Below, in pieces: positions 17,933 through 30,300 of a stretch of DNA of 36,746 nucleotides. The stretch is from NCBI RefSeq assembly GCF_000313135.1, contig NW_004457346.1, positions 1,520 through 38,265 on the forward strand, read 5' to 3'. Each line of letters opens with the position of its first letter. Within the stretch, counting starts at the first letter, position 1. A program made the position numbers and the translations under genes. Source of the DNA: Acanthamoeba castellanii str. Neff (lineage: Eukaryota; Discosea; Longamoebia; Acanthamoebidae). The notes beneath the pieces were generated by a model that saw nothing but the letters and a program-made list of their open reading frames with translations, did no database searches and was not told where the DNA came from.

Positions 17933-18487
17933 GATGTCAGGATTATGCCGCTTGGTCTTCGTCTCAAGCCCTGGCTGGCTGATGCCTTGTTGCGCAACAA
18001 ATGCCGCTGGCGGTTTCCATTTTGTGTCCTTGGCCCAAACCGGACGTTTTTGCTTGATTCACGACTGACCAGTTTGTGCAGCGGCAGCCACCGAGCCCCA
18101 CCTCAGGGCGGCCAAACAAAAGGGCATGATGCAAACGCCATGTGCTTTTGTTTGCGCCTGCGCGGCCAAGACGGCGATGCGGGTCGGCGTTGTCATCCTG
18201 CGCTCTCAGGGCTCTCGGGTCTCTGGCATCGCGCCGCAAAGGAGCAATTGATCAGGCCTCTGCCACCGAGAGCCATGAAATGAAATAAAAAGAAGTGCCG
18301 TGCTCTGAGCTAGATGGCAGGCGCAGCGCTACCAGGCTTTATGCGTTGATGGAGAAAAAGGAAAAGCAGCACACAGCACGCAAAAGCAGCCAAGCCGGAC
18401 CAAGCGGCCTGCGTGTTGGTGGCCGGCGATGGCGCCACGGCAAAAGACCCCCTTTGTCGGGACTCCCGCTTGATCGCGCGCCACACA
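17933..18487. other. Intergenic stretch
   Basis: About 555 bp between two minus-strand frames. Short open frames here (for example 17964-18239 on the minus strand) have composition and overlap typical of chance. No repeats or hairpins of note were seen. Confidence 0.5.
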
Positions 18488-20308
18488 TCAAAGCCTGCGC
18501 AAGAGCATGCCATAAGGCCGCACATCGACCGGGGTGCGGGCGATGATGTAGCTGGTGTTGCTGCTGGGCACCCAGGCGCCCTTGGGGTCGATGCGGCACT
18601 GAAAGGCTAGCTCGTAGGTGTCGCCCGTCGCCGGGTCCTTGGTGCGCCAGCGGTAGCACGAGTCGATCGTGTTGGCAAAGTAGATGCCCACGAGCGGCAC
18701 GCCTGTCGCCTGGTTCATTGTCTTTTCGCCCCCATAGGCGTTGGCGTCGCCCGGCACAATGACGCGCGTCTTGGCGATATTGCCAAAGGCCGCCGCGCTG
18801 TTGCGGTGCTCGCTGCCGGGGTTGCCGCCGGTGCCGTGAAAGCCCACCATCCACTCGCCCTCGGCATTGTTCATGCTAATCCACTTGTCGCCATCGTCGT
18901 AGAGGCCCAGCACACGCAGCCCGAGGCGCCGCCAGCACGAGTTGGGCTGGTGGTAGATGTGGCCGCCACGCTGTTGTTTGTCGCCCTTGGCGTTGGGAAA
19001 GGCAAAGTCACCCCGGCTGTCAAAGTCGGATGGCGCCAGCTTGAACCGCGTGGCGAGTGACCGCAGCGTGACGTCGGCCTCCATAAAGCTGTCGGCATAG
19101 AGCTTACGGAAGCGGTCGTCGAGCGTGGCATAGATGACGTCGAGCGTGCGCAGGTCGTCCTTGTTAATCTTGTTGCCGATGATGTCTTGTGCGATGATGG
19201 CCTCGACCTTGACGCTGCCCTTGATGGCGCGCATGATCACCACCTCGTCGTCAGGCACGCGCAGCGCACAGGCCAGCTGGGTCTGTATGCGACATGCCCA
19301 GCGGCGCTGGACGGCGGGGTCGGCTGCGGCAAAGGCCTCAAAGTCGAGGCCGCCCAGCTCGCGGAAGCGTAGCGTGACGCACAGCGCAGAGACCGGCAGC
19401 GTGTTGAGGAGCGCCATGTCTGACGCCTCGCCGTCCTTGGCCACCTCGACGGCGACGCCCGACTGGCCCAAAAGATCAGCCAGGCCGAGCATGGCGACGC
19501 GGATGTGGGTGTCGCGCTCGGCGTCGCGCGGGTCAAACTCGGTGGCGCTGATCGCCTTTTGCGCCGATACAATGATGGCCGACTTGCCCCCATCGCGCAC
19601 TTGCTGCCAGCCCGTCGGCGTGAGGGCGGTGGCAAAATAGCGCTTGAGGGTGCGGTTGCGTTCTTCGTATCGGTCGGCGGGAGGGAGTGCATAAGCGGCT
19701 TCGACAAACGAAATCGGCTTGGGTTGCGTTCGAGCCAAAGTCGGTAGAGCTCTACCGCCACAATGCGCGGTCGCGCACTCTGTATACGCGATACGGGGCA
19801 CGTTGCCGGTCAGGGCCGAGCGCAGCTTTGCCGGCATCCGAGCGTGCCAGTCTTGGCTTGCACACTGATTGCTCTCAGTGATGCTGATGGTCGGCACCAC
19901 GTAGCCTAGCACGCCGACAGTCAGGTAGCCCTTGGCGGTCACATGCTCGTACGGCAGGGCGCCAGCCACGTAATAGTGGTCGCCAATAATGGCACAGGGG
20001 GACGGCGCGCGGCACGCAGACGCGGTGGATATGGCCGATGCATCGAGCGGTCTGGGCAGCCTCGGCAGGCAGTCCGAAACGGGCACGGGCGGCAGCGTCG
20101 AGTTGCTGTATGCCGTCTGAATCGGCAGCGAGGTAGACACGCCGCCTGGCGCCGCGAAAGAGGTAGGTGTATTCGATGAGACGCAAAGTGGCAGCACCGC
20201 CAGCGCTGTCAGCGCCCGTAGCAGGCCCTGCGCTCGGCAAGAGACCGCCCAAAATGTGGAGCTGCGTAGCGCGCACAATGTCGTTGGGTTCAGCGGGGGG
20301 CGCGCCAT
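18488..20308 (-). CDS. Protein with ADP-ribosyltransferase-like C-terminal domain (606 aa)
   Basis: I start at ATG 20308 (MARPPLNPTT); ten more codons are open upstream from a GTG. Residues about 20-45 are hydrophobic (LLRALTALAVLPLCVSS), possibly a signal peptide or anchor. A Cys-containing region follows (SDCLPRLPR, NQCASQDWHARMP, TECATAHCGG). The middle contains a helical domain (RRWACRIQTQLACALRVPDD, then IKGSVKVEAI). The C-terminal 150 residues run CWRRLGLRVLGLYDDGDKWI, WMVGFHGTGG (His about 491), GIYFANTIDSCYRW (Tyr about 543), FQCRIDP and TPVDVRPYGMLLRRL. The HGT and GIYFA blocks correspond to the first two members of the H-Y-E triad of PARP-like transferases. A Glu in the third place is not obvious. 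The WxRxxLxVLxxYDxxxxWL ... DIRPYGxxxR pattern belongs to a widespread but poorly characterised eukaryotic family. It is intronless and directly downstream of the PARP gene. Enzymatic activity is inferred. Confidence 0.65.
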   Translation of the reverse strand: MARPPLNPTTLCALRSSTFWAVSCRAQGLLRALTALAVLPLCVSSNTPTSFAAPGGVSTSLPIQTAYSNSTLPPVPVSDCLPRLPRPLDASAISTASACRAPSPCAIIGDHYYVAGALPYEHVTAKGYLTVGVLGYVVPTISITESNQCASQDWHARMPAKLRSALTGNVPRIAYTECATAHCGGRALPTLARTQPKPISFVEAAYALPPADRYEERNRTLKRYFATALTPTGWQQVRDGGKSAIIVSAQKAISATEFDPRDAERDTHIRVAMLGLADLLGQSGVAVEVAKDGEASDMALLNTLPVSALCVTLRFRELGGLDFEAFAAADPAVQRRWACRIQTQLACALRVPDDEVVIMRAIKGSVKVEAIIAQDIIGNKINKDDLRTLDVIYATLDDRFRKLYADSFMEADVTLRSLATRFKLAPSDFDSRGDFAFPNAKGDKQQRGGHIYHQPNSCWRRLGLRVLGLYDDGDKWISMNNAEGEWMVGFHGTGGNPGSEHRNSAAAFGNIAKTRVIVPGDANAYGGEKTMNQATGVPLVGIYFANTIDSCYRWRTKDPATGDTYELAFQCRIDPKGAWVPSSNTSYIIARTPVDVRPYGMLLRRL

Positions 20309-20411
20309 CGTCGTCGGCGCGTGCAACTTATTTGTCACTCTTCATGATCATATAATGTGAACTTTGAATTAGAAAAGTGTGCACCTGACCCTCTCAAGAC
20401 AAAGGCCAAAT
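20309..20411 (-). promoter_or_regulatory. Short spacer holding the promoter of the ADP-ribosyltransferase-like gene
   Basis: Only 103 bp separate the PARP stop from the next ATG in the same direction. On the minus strand a TATA-like CATTATATG lies at 20349-20357, about 45 bases before the ATG. The PARP 3' end must also lie here or overlap the next gene. Confidence 0.35.
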
Positions 20412-23400
20412 TCACAAGGATTGCCAGCACCGCCTGGGGTCCTTATCACTGAGCTTGATGAGGTACCGCATGCGCACCTGTGACGTGTCATACACAATAT
20501 ACCTAGTGGTGTGTTGCATGGGTATGAGTCATGATTTCGCGAGTGTTGTTGCTCCCGGTAGAAGTGGGCTGCGTACTCGTTGTGCTGGAGGCCGTAGTGG
20601 TGGCCAGGAGTCTTGGGGTACTGCATGATTTCACCGACAGGGATGGTCACACCGCTGGGCACCACAATGGTCTTGCTCGGATCGGGTCCGCGCTGTCCGA
20701 TTCCTGGCACGCACAAATGTACGCACTGAGCCAAAGGCGAAGCGGTGACAACCAAGGGAAAGGGTGTCGCCAAAAGGCCTACCCTTGGTGGAATGGAAGC
20801 CCTGCGGAGCCTTTTCCATGTACTCGGCCTGCGTGATGGCGTTCATCTCGCCCAAGGCCACCTCGCACATGAGCATGAATCCAGTCTGTCGTATGTGCGT
20901 GCGTGTGTGTGTGTGTGTGTGTGTGTGAACAAGCGCAGATGTTGCGCCAAGGACAGCAGAGAGAGGCACGGGTGCGTGGTACGTTTTTCCTCTCCGGTTG
21001 GCTGTGCCTGCTGCCGGTGTGCCCCATGCGGCAGTAGCCGAAGCTCTTCTGGAACATGTCGGCAAAATATATTCCCTTACCGAACGCGTAGCCGCTACAC
21101 AGAAACCACACGCACACGCACCACCACACACACACACATGCATCACCGCACATGAGAAATGCCCTCAATTGGATGAGGCCACCCATTGAGGGAGGGATGG
21201 GCTGGAAGGGGTACCTGAAGGGCGCCTCGGGAGGGGCGATGCGGAGGCCCTGGGACAGGATGCCGACAAAGTTGGACAGGGCCGAGCCATGGAACAGCAG
21301 CTGGTGGTTGGGCACCTTCTCCCACCTCTCCTGAAACCTGCGGACGCGTCGCGCACCATCAGCAACGAACGAACCACAAACTCCTGCCTCTAATCAATAA
21401 ACTTATTTGTTAAAAACAAAAAAAAATAGAAAAATAAGAATAGATTTGTACCTCTCAGGTTCGCCTTTGCGCTGGAGGTGGTAGATGTTGGTGACGAAGA
21501 CGCTCGGGGAGGAACGCTTGATATACTGGCGAAGAATCTTGTACTCGTCCGTCTCCCTGTCCGCCCCATGTGACATGGCATAAGCTCTCCACACGCATGC
21601 ACACGCACATCACCTCCAAGCAAGGACCAGAGACAGGGATAGAGAAAGAGAGGAGGAATGGGGCGTGAAGAGAAGAGAAAAGCACTTGGGCAGCTGGCTC
21701 AGGCGGATGTGCATGGCCGAGTAGCAGTAGTCGAGCGGGTTGATCTCCTTCACGCGGTAGTGTGCCCCCAACAGGATCTTGGCCGCCGTGCGAATTTCGG
21801 CCAGATTGGACAACATCACAAACTGATCGCGCGTGTGTTGTGTGTTGTGAACATGTTTGTGTGTGTGTGCGTGTCAGCTTGAAACACTAAAGAACGCTTT
21901 ACAGCGTATGGTCGTGGGAGGGCTGTGCCTTTTTGTTGAGGAGGTCGTTGGTGTTGAGCGGAGGGATGGACTCGATGGTATACTCGGCGTGCGGGATCAG
22001 CTCATAGAACCGATTGCTCAGTTCCGCGATCTCCTCGTACAGCTCCCGCATCTTCACACCGATGGATTGGCGGTGAGCAACGAACAGCACACAGCAGAGA
22101 GGGGGGGCACTGCGAACCTCCTCCAGGGTGAGCTCCTTCTTCTTCTTCTTCTTCTTTGTTCCCTCTCCGTTTGCTCCGTTATCCGCCTCTGCATTGGCCT
22201 CCTCCACAGCATTTTCCTCTTCTTCCCCTTCTTTGTCATCGTGGTAGCTATGACGGCCACGTAGAGCGGCGCATATAGGAACCTCGCGGATAAGCTTGCG
22301 GAGGTCGGCGATGATCTGCATGGCCGCGTCAATGCCGTCCCTGGTGAGCCTGCCCAGCGGCATCGCTTCCGTATCGATGCCCTCTGCACACAACATTTCA
22401 CAAAAACAAAATAAAAATAAAATAAGCAATAAGCAATAAAATACTCAGGTGAAGTTGGGCGAGCTACCCGTCTGCATGGCCTGGGTGAGCATGGAGGAGT
22501 CGGTGAGGGCCTTGATGGCGTGCTGAATCGACAGCGGCAGCTTCGATGGCGGATATCGTGATGCGACGCTCAATGGCTTGGCGTGGGCGTCGGCGGCCGC
22601 GCCCCCGCCTTGCGCCTCATCCTCCAGTTCGATGTCAAAGGGCTTGAGCAGGTTGGCAACGAGCTTCTCCTTGTTGGTCTCCAGCTTGATCATGTGATAC
22701 TTTTTTGGCTTTTTCTCAAAGTTGGCCCTGTGAGTGCGTGCGTAGCATCCACGTCGTGTCAGTGGGCGCGTGGCGTGGCGTGGCGTGAGGTGGGGGTGGG
22801 GGTGGGGTGGGGTGGTGTCTACCTGTCCTCCCAGGAGTTGCCGGTCTTGGCCTTGAATATCTTTTTGAACTCCTCGACTGTGGCCTCCGCTGTTGGGAAG
22901 GGTGTGCGCTGGTATTGTCCGACGTCCCCGATGCGGCCCCACCTGGAGACCACCACGAATTGGGTTTAGGGGGAAAGACGCGTGTCGTTCAGTTGCGACG
23001 GAGAAGAACATGACCACCCTCGGCAAGAGCATGGCGTAGCCAAGCCGTACCTGGTCCAGAGGATGTAAAAGTCCTTGAGCTTGTTGTGGATGACCTGCAT
23101 CTTGTAAAAGTTGTTGATGCCGTGGGTCCCGTAACGCACGTCGACAGTGGTGAGCGTCACGTCGTACACCTCGCCCTTGTTCTCAGCGTACACCTGGCCG
23201 CGATCCGGCACACAGGCGCACATCCCCGGTGGTGTGTGAGAAATCGTGGGCCAGCAATTAACAAGAGGGGAGGAGAGGCGCGAGGGGGGGGCTACCTCGG
23301 AGTTCTGCCGCTGGTCAAAGTTCTTGTCGACGGGGTGGGCGTGCTTCTGCTTCTCGCGAGCCTTCTCTTGCTGCTCGGCCTTCTCTTCGTCACTGGGCTC

Positions 23401-26400
23401 GGGCGGGTTGTTGAGCAGTTCCGCCGAATCGTGCTCCCAATCCACCTGATGTTGCCGTTCTGTATTTTAGACCACACACACAGCACACACACACATACAC
23501 ACACACACACACAACACACACAACACACACACAATACACAACACACAACTCACGCGCACACACGTACGGGTGGGATGCCGTAGTCGCTGATCCACTGATC
23601 GGAGAGAACGAAGGACGCCTGACGCGGGAGGTTGGCCTCCTCCTTCTTGTCCAGCTTGGCGCCCAGCGAACGGAGTCTCGCCGCCATGACCCCGTCTCTC
23701 TGTTGCAATGCATAGTAAAGAGGAGTATGCCCTGCAACCAACCATGCCGTCATGAGACAACAGATATATAAAAATCAATAAATAATAATAATAATAATAA
23801 TGATAATTGCTGGTAAAAATGGGGAATACCTTGGTTGTCCTTGACGTTGGGATCTGCGCCGGCCTTGAGGAGCATGGTGAGCAGTGCCACATTTTCGTAG
23901 GACCCGTAGTCGAGCGGGCTCACGACGTGGTGCAGTGCGGTCTTGCCCTGCTCGTCCTGCACGTTGGGATCGATCCCGGTTTCGTTCTCCAGCATCAGCT
24001 CCGGCTCGGCGGGAGACAACGACGACGGCGGTGCCGATGACGAAGACGACGAAGACGACGGGCCGGGCTTAGCGGCGCCACGCCGCTTGGTGAAGAGCAG
24101 GTGGACCATGTCCGTGTCGTTGTTGCGCACGGCGTAAATGAGACACGTATTGCCCAGGCTGTCCTTTGCGTTGAGGTCGGCCTTGTTGGCCAGGAGCAGG
24201 TTCAGGAGGTCGGCAAGCGACGCCCGCATCGCGTAGATGACGAGGTGGGTCTCCTGAGCGACCTTGGACAGTGCAGCCGCAGCCTTGGCGTGGCGCCTCT
24301 GCTTCTTTTCGGGCGTGTTATGCCTGCCGTGCGCTTGGTTTTTCTGCTTCACCCGCGCATCAAGAGCCTGCACGTAGTACGACCGGTGAACAGTTAGCCT
24401 AGGTGTTGTGCTGTGTGCTGTGTGTTGTGTTCTGTGCCTGCTTGGTCTTCTCGTATTCAGGATTCTTGATGATGACACTGCAGTCGGCTTTCCTGGCCAT
24501 GAGCCGCTCCGCCACCTGCAAGTGGGAACCCAATACGGCATACACGAGAGGCCTGTGCGAGATTGGGTGGTGAACCGCGGGTGAGTGCGCACGCTCGATT
24601 GTTTGTCACCAGAGAGCGGTGGCGCGCGTACGATTTGCCGTTCTCGTCAATGAGATTGACGTCGCTCTTGCTTCGCTTGAGAAAGAAGTCGACGAGAACG
24701 CCACAGCCGTTTTTCGATGCGTAGTGGAGAGGCAACCTGCCGTGTTTGTCGATCACATTCATCGCCACCCCGCGCTCTTCCAGCTTCTCGGCCAGAGTCT
24801 ATACCGCTCAAGCGTCAGTGCACGCACGCACGCACGCACGGACGGACGGACGCACCTGTGCCCAGTGGTCGAGCTTGCCACTGCAGTAGTTGGCGAGATG
24901 ATGGAAGAGGGTGCGGTCGTCGGCGTCGAGGCCCTGGACGACTTCGTCCTCCGGGGTCTTGGAGAGGAGGGTGACCACCAGCTGGAACTTGCCCGTGTTG
25001 ATGGCATCCGTCAGCGCCGTCAGCTTGTCCAGTCCGGCATCGAGCATCTGCCAGGCAGGTGGGCACCCCAACAACAGTTAACTGTGGCCACGACGGCGGG
25101 GAAGTGAAAGCGAAAGCTAGCGAGAGGGAGAAGGAGCGGGAGGGGGTGAGCGAACCATGTAGGAGACGCCCTGCCATCCTCGACTGACGGCCTCGTAGAA
25201 CATGGAGCGCGAGGTGGAGTGTGTTATCACCCTCTTGTGGCGTTGATTTTCATCGTGTGCGAAGCCCCAAGTCACGTTGTAGATCGGATGCCTGACATTG
25301 GCGTTCTTCTGGAGGAGCACGATGGCATAGTCGCCATGGCCGTTCTTGAGTCCTAGACCGAGCGGAGTGTTTCCTGTCCGAGTACCACAATTTTTGCGCG
25401 CAAATAAGAAGAGAAAATATTAACAAGAAAAATAAAAGAGCTATAAAATGGGTACAAGGAGGAGTACCGTCCTCGTCCTGATTTTCCAGACCGGCCTTGC
25501 GATTGAGGAGAAGGAGCGAACAAGTGGTGGCGCCCCTTTGTGCAGCGTAATGCAGCGGCGTGCGCTTGTGGTTGTCGGCCACGTCGATCTCCAGATCTGG
25601 TGCGTCCAGACAAAAAAAAAGCACAACTCTCCGTGATGAGCGTTGTTGGCAACAATCGCCAGGGTGAGGATGGTGAGAAAACAGCTGTAAACTGTACCCC
25701 TTACTGCGCAGAGCGAGGAGACTGTCTCGATCGGGTCGATGGGCGTATTCTGGTTGCCCGTTTTCAGGAACGCGTAGTGCAGCGGAACACGGCCGTGGTT
25801 GTCGCGCTTGTTGACGTTGGCCCCTTTCTTCAGCAGGAAGTCCTCAATCTCGAACGAGGCGTCCGCGCCAGCTGTAGTTGACATTATCGAAACCTCAGTG
25901 TCTCTTTCTCTCTTGCTTTTGATGTGTGAGTCATCGTGACGTACGTTCGGCATAGGTGACGGCGTAGTGAAGGCCGCTTGAGCCGTTGTTGTCGGAGGCA
26001 TTGACATCTGCACCGGCCTGGACCAAGATGCGCACCAGGTTCATGTTCTTGCGCTGAAGCGCGTAATGTAGCGGCGTCCTTGGGGGGGGGGAATGAGCAT
26101 ATGAGATCACAAGGGGGCGTGTGCGTGTACTTGTGTTGCGAATCCTGAATGTTGACATTGGCCTTGGCCCGGAGTAAGGAATTGATGATGGCCAGATTGC
26201 AGCAGTCCACGGCTGTGTGTAGCGCCGCCCTGTCGGCAGAGAAAGAGGCGCAGCAGCAGCAGCAGCCACGACAACGAGTTAAAATCGGCAACATAAACGA
26301 ACAGACTTTACGCCGTACCTTCCACGCTGCCATTTATCGACGTCGGTGTTGGCCTGGAGTAGGGCGTCGACCATGGCCAGGTTTTGCCTGTTCACGGCCA

Positions 26401-27286
26401 GGTGAAGCGGAAGTGTGCCCAAACTGTCGGCCACGTTGGCATTGATCGATGACTCTGCCAGCAACATGTTGAAGACATCCTTCAAAAAGATAGAATTAGC
26501 AAAATGACCATAATAATCTTATAATAATAAGTAAAACAAAATCTTCGGTTGCAGTTGTGCTTACCTGGCGATCGCCATTGATGGCCAAGTGGAGCGGAGT
26601 TTCCATTTTGCGGTCTTGAGCGTTGATGTCGAGCTTGTACTCGTGGATGAAGTCGGACAGCAGGTCAGGTTGGCTCACGAGAAAGTGCAGCGCCGTACGG
26701 CGCCCGTCAGTAAGGGAGTATTTGCCGGGGGACTGCTTGGGCTGGGGGTCTGCCTTTTTCCAATCTCGCCACGCCTTGGTCGACCGCACCGGAGCGGTCG
26801 TGTCCACCGCACCCAATTCGATGAAACGAACCAGAAATCGACGGAACCTGTCTCTGGCTGCCTTCTCCTGCCGCCTCCTCTCCTCGGGATTCACCACCGG
26901 AGGAGCTTTTCCGCAATCATTTGATGAACCAATCAGCTGATTGCTGGCCGTGTGTGTGTGTGTGTGTCGTGTGAAGGAGTGTGTACCTTGCTTGGTGCGG
27001 GACGGCACTTTCGCCTTGTGGTCGGGAGACCAGATGCCGTAGTGCTGGACGAAGCGCAGGAACGGCGTGAATCCCTCGTCGTCAAGCTCTCTGGCCATCT
27101 CCTTGAAACGCTGCTCGCCCACATTTCGTGCGATGGCCTCGAGCAGGGGCAACAAGTCCCTTTCCATCAACTGCGGCGTCAGCTGGTGCAGTACATTGCG
27201 ATCCTGTTACGCAGCAAATCGCACGCTACTAAGTTAGTGGCGTACCCCACTACCACTACCACTACCACTACACACACACACAGCCA

Positions 27287-27328
<42 letters not shown>

Positions 27329-30300
27329 ACACAAGCGAACCTGGACATGGATGGCGGCTATCTGTGCACCATTGTCGAGCAGGAGGATGAGGAGCTCTTC
27401 ATTGTCGCGTGTCTTGGCGAGCATGAGCGGCGTCGACTTGTCCTTGGTCTGTGCATTCACGTCCGCTCCGTGCTTGATCAGCATCTTCGCGATCACCACG
27501 CTCCAGTTCGTCCACGTCTTCTTCTTCTTCTTCTTCGGCTCGTCGTTCTCGCCTACTTCTTCTTTATCATCATCGCCCTTTTCCTTACCCTTGTCCTTTC
27601 CGTCAACGTCCATGTCGTCCTTCCCCGCATTGACGCTAGGGCTGGTGCTGTCCGCGTCGCTGTTGTCGTTGTCGGCCTTGAACTCGGCCGCGGCCTGGAC
27701 CGGGTCGAAGTTCTGTGCGACGTAGTGCAGTGGTGTGAGGCCCTTGGTGTCGGGCGTGGTGACGTCAGCGCTCTTCTTCTCGATGAGGTATTGGAGTTGC
27801 TTGTGTGATGACTCGCACACGATGTCCATCAGCTGGGAGGCCAGAGTGCGGCCGTCGTCGTCGCGGATGTTGACGTCGACGCTCGGCTGCTCTAGCAGGA
27901 AGTCGGCGCAGGCCAGGTGGCCCTTCTGCAGGGCGATGGCCAGGGGCGTCGTCTTCCAGTCGTTGGGCGCATTGGGATCGGCGCCATTTTCGACGAGCAG
28001 CTCAAGACACGCCCGCCAGCCAAATGCCGCTGCATAGTGGGCTGCCGTGTTCGTTGACGAATCGGCACAACAAGCAGCGGCGCTCTGTGAAGAGAAAAGA
28101 CATTAGGACCACATGGCAATATGGTCTCTCTTTCCTCTCTCTCCCTCGCATTCACAATGCACAAGACGATGTCGCGGGACGTTTACCATGCGGAGCAGGT
28201 AGTTTAGGGCGACGAGCTGGCCGTTGCGCGCAGCATGGATGACGGCCGTACGCTTGAGCTTGTCTGCAGCTTCGATGTTGCAGCCAGCTTCGACCAGCTC
28301 TGGTGTCGAGCAACCGGCCGGTCAATCGTGCCCCAGCGGGGCATGGTTAAGATCGTGAGAGACTGAGTGTGCGTACCCTTGGCAACATCGACGAAGCCCA
28401 GCGCAACAGCGTGGTGGAGGGGCGTCATGCGGTTGACGTCGGGCGCTTCGATGTGGGCGCCCTTTTCGATGAGCAGCTTGACCGCCTCGGGCTGGTTGTT
28501 GCGCACAGCAAAGTGAAGCGCGGTGAAGCGAGAGCCCTTGGACTTGGTGTCGATGTAGGGCACCAGTTTGGCTCTGGGCTGCTTCCGTGGCGCTTCCTCC
28601 TCCTGACGACACAGGGATATATATATATATTAAAATTATAAACTAATTAAATAGCAAATACAACCAAAATTGAATAAGATGTTTGGGTACCTCGTCGTCG
28701 TCGCTGCTGTGCTCCTTGTCCGATTCCTCAGCCTCCTTTTCCGCCTCCGCCATCTTGCGGCTGTCCCAGTCAAGCAGCAGCTTGATGGAATCGAGACGAC
28801 CACATTGTGCGGCAATCATCAACGAGGTGCTGCCCTCCCGATCCACCTCCCGGTGGCTGACGCCCCGGTCTAGCAGGAGCTTGAGTGGGTCACTGCCGGT
28901 ACAGGCCGCCGCGTAGTGGATGGGTTGTCGCTTGATCGTGTCGGCCAGTCGGTCCTCGGGCTTGGCCGCCAGCAACTCCTTGAGGTACTTGGTGTTGGGG
29001 TTGATGGCTGCGCAGTGGAACGGCGTCATTAAGTGATTCCCGTTGGGCCTCTTGCCGACGGATTGGATCCTACACGCGTGTAGGAGCCGACGTGCAAGTT
29101 TAGTGCCCTGTTTTTCACCTCTTGGCGTCCGGCAGTGTGGCAGCCGTGCAGAGCGAGAAAGGCTTTTGTGGGTGGGTGGGGGGGAAGGGTCTATACTTGT
29201 ATTGATCGAAGGGCTTGCCATCGTTGAGCAAGGCTTGCTTGTGGAGGAAATTGAAGCCCCACCCGCCCTTCTTTTCGAACCATTCAATGAAGAAACCGGC
29301 CAGCTTCCTGTTGCCCACCTGCAGTTCACCACGAGAAATGAATGCAATGCCATGCAATATGAGCATTACACTATGCAGGTGCGATTTCGGTGGAGTACAT
29401 AGACGGCTTGGTAGATGTGATCAGCGATCAGCCCTTCGAAGTCGGGATAATTGATCATGAGCCATTCGATGGTCGCTTGCTGCACTTCAGGGCACTGCAG
29501 TATCACCTACCACATAGCAATAATAAACACAACACCGAAATAATAAGCTTAGGTAATTTCAAGTACAGTACATCAATAAATAGTAAATGCACAAACGAGC
29601 ACTGCTGGCATGTTGCGGGGAAAAGATAACGGGTTACCTTGATCAGCTGTCCAGCCTCATCAGGATCGGTTTCGTAGCCCCGGATGAGGTACTCTCCAAA
29701 GTCGGCAGCAAATGCATTGTTGCCCTCCTTGCCGCCCCTGGAGGCTGCGACCTTCCGCACGGCGTGGTTCTGCGCAACAACGCCCAAGATGTTAGTTCAG
29801 AGGGAGCCGGTCACTTGTTCCAGCTTATTGCAGTCGGCGCTACGTACGTAGGTATGATAGTTGAACGAGCCCGTGTCCATGGTCTTCAAGCTGGTCCGAG
29901 TAGGCCTGGCGCGTTTGTGCTGGTGCGCGTTCTTGATGGCGCCCACCAGGATCTTGAGGGCTGCGATGTTGTTGGCCTTAATCGCATACTCGACACATGT
30001 CAGCGGCACATCAACACTCCGTGGCACAAACAAGGAATGCACGAACTCCGAGTCCGTTGCCACCTGCGAACCAGGCCTCACATTTTAGAATCCAAGCATG
30101 TGTTGGCTGTGTGTGTGTGTGTGTGTGTGTTGGCTGTGTGCGTGCATGCGTGGTGTTACCGCTTGGAGGAGAGGTAGATCGTTGCTGAGGACAGCGCGGA
30201 TGGCCTCCCGGCTACTACACAGAGTGCAGCATTCACCGCGGAGCTTGCCGTCGGCCACGTCGAATGTGGAGTCGGCGGTGATCTTCTTGACCGACTTGTC

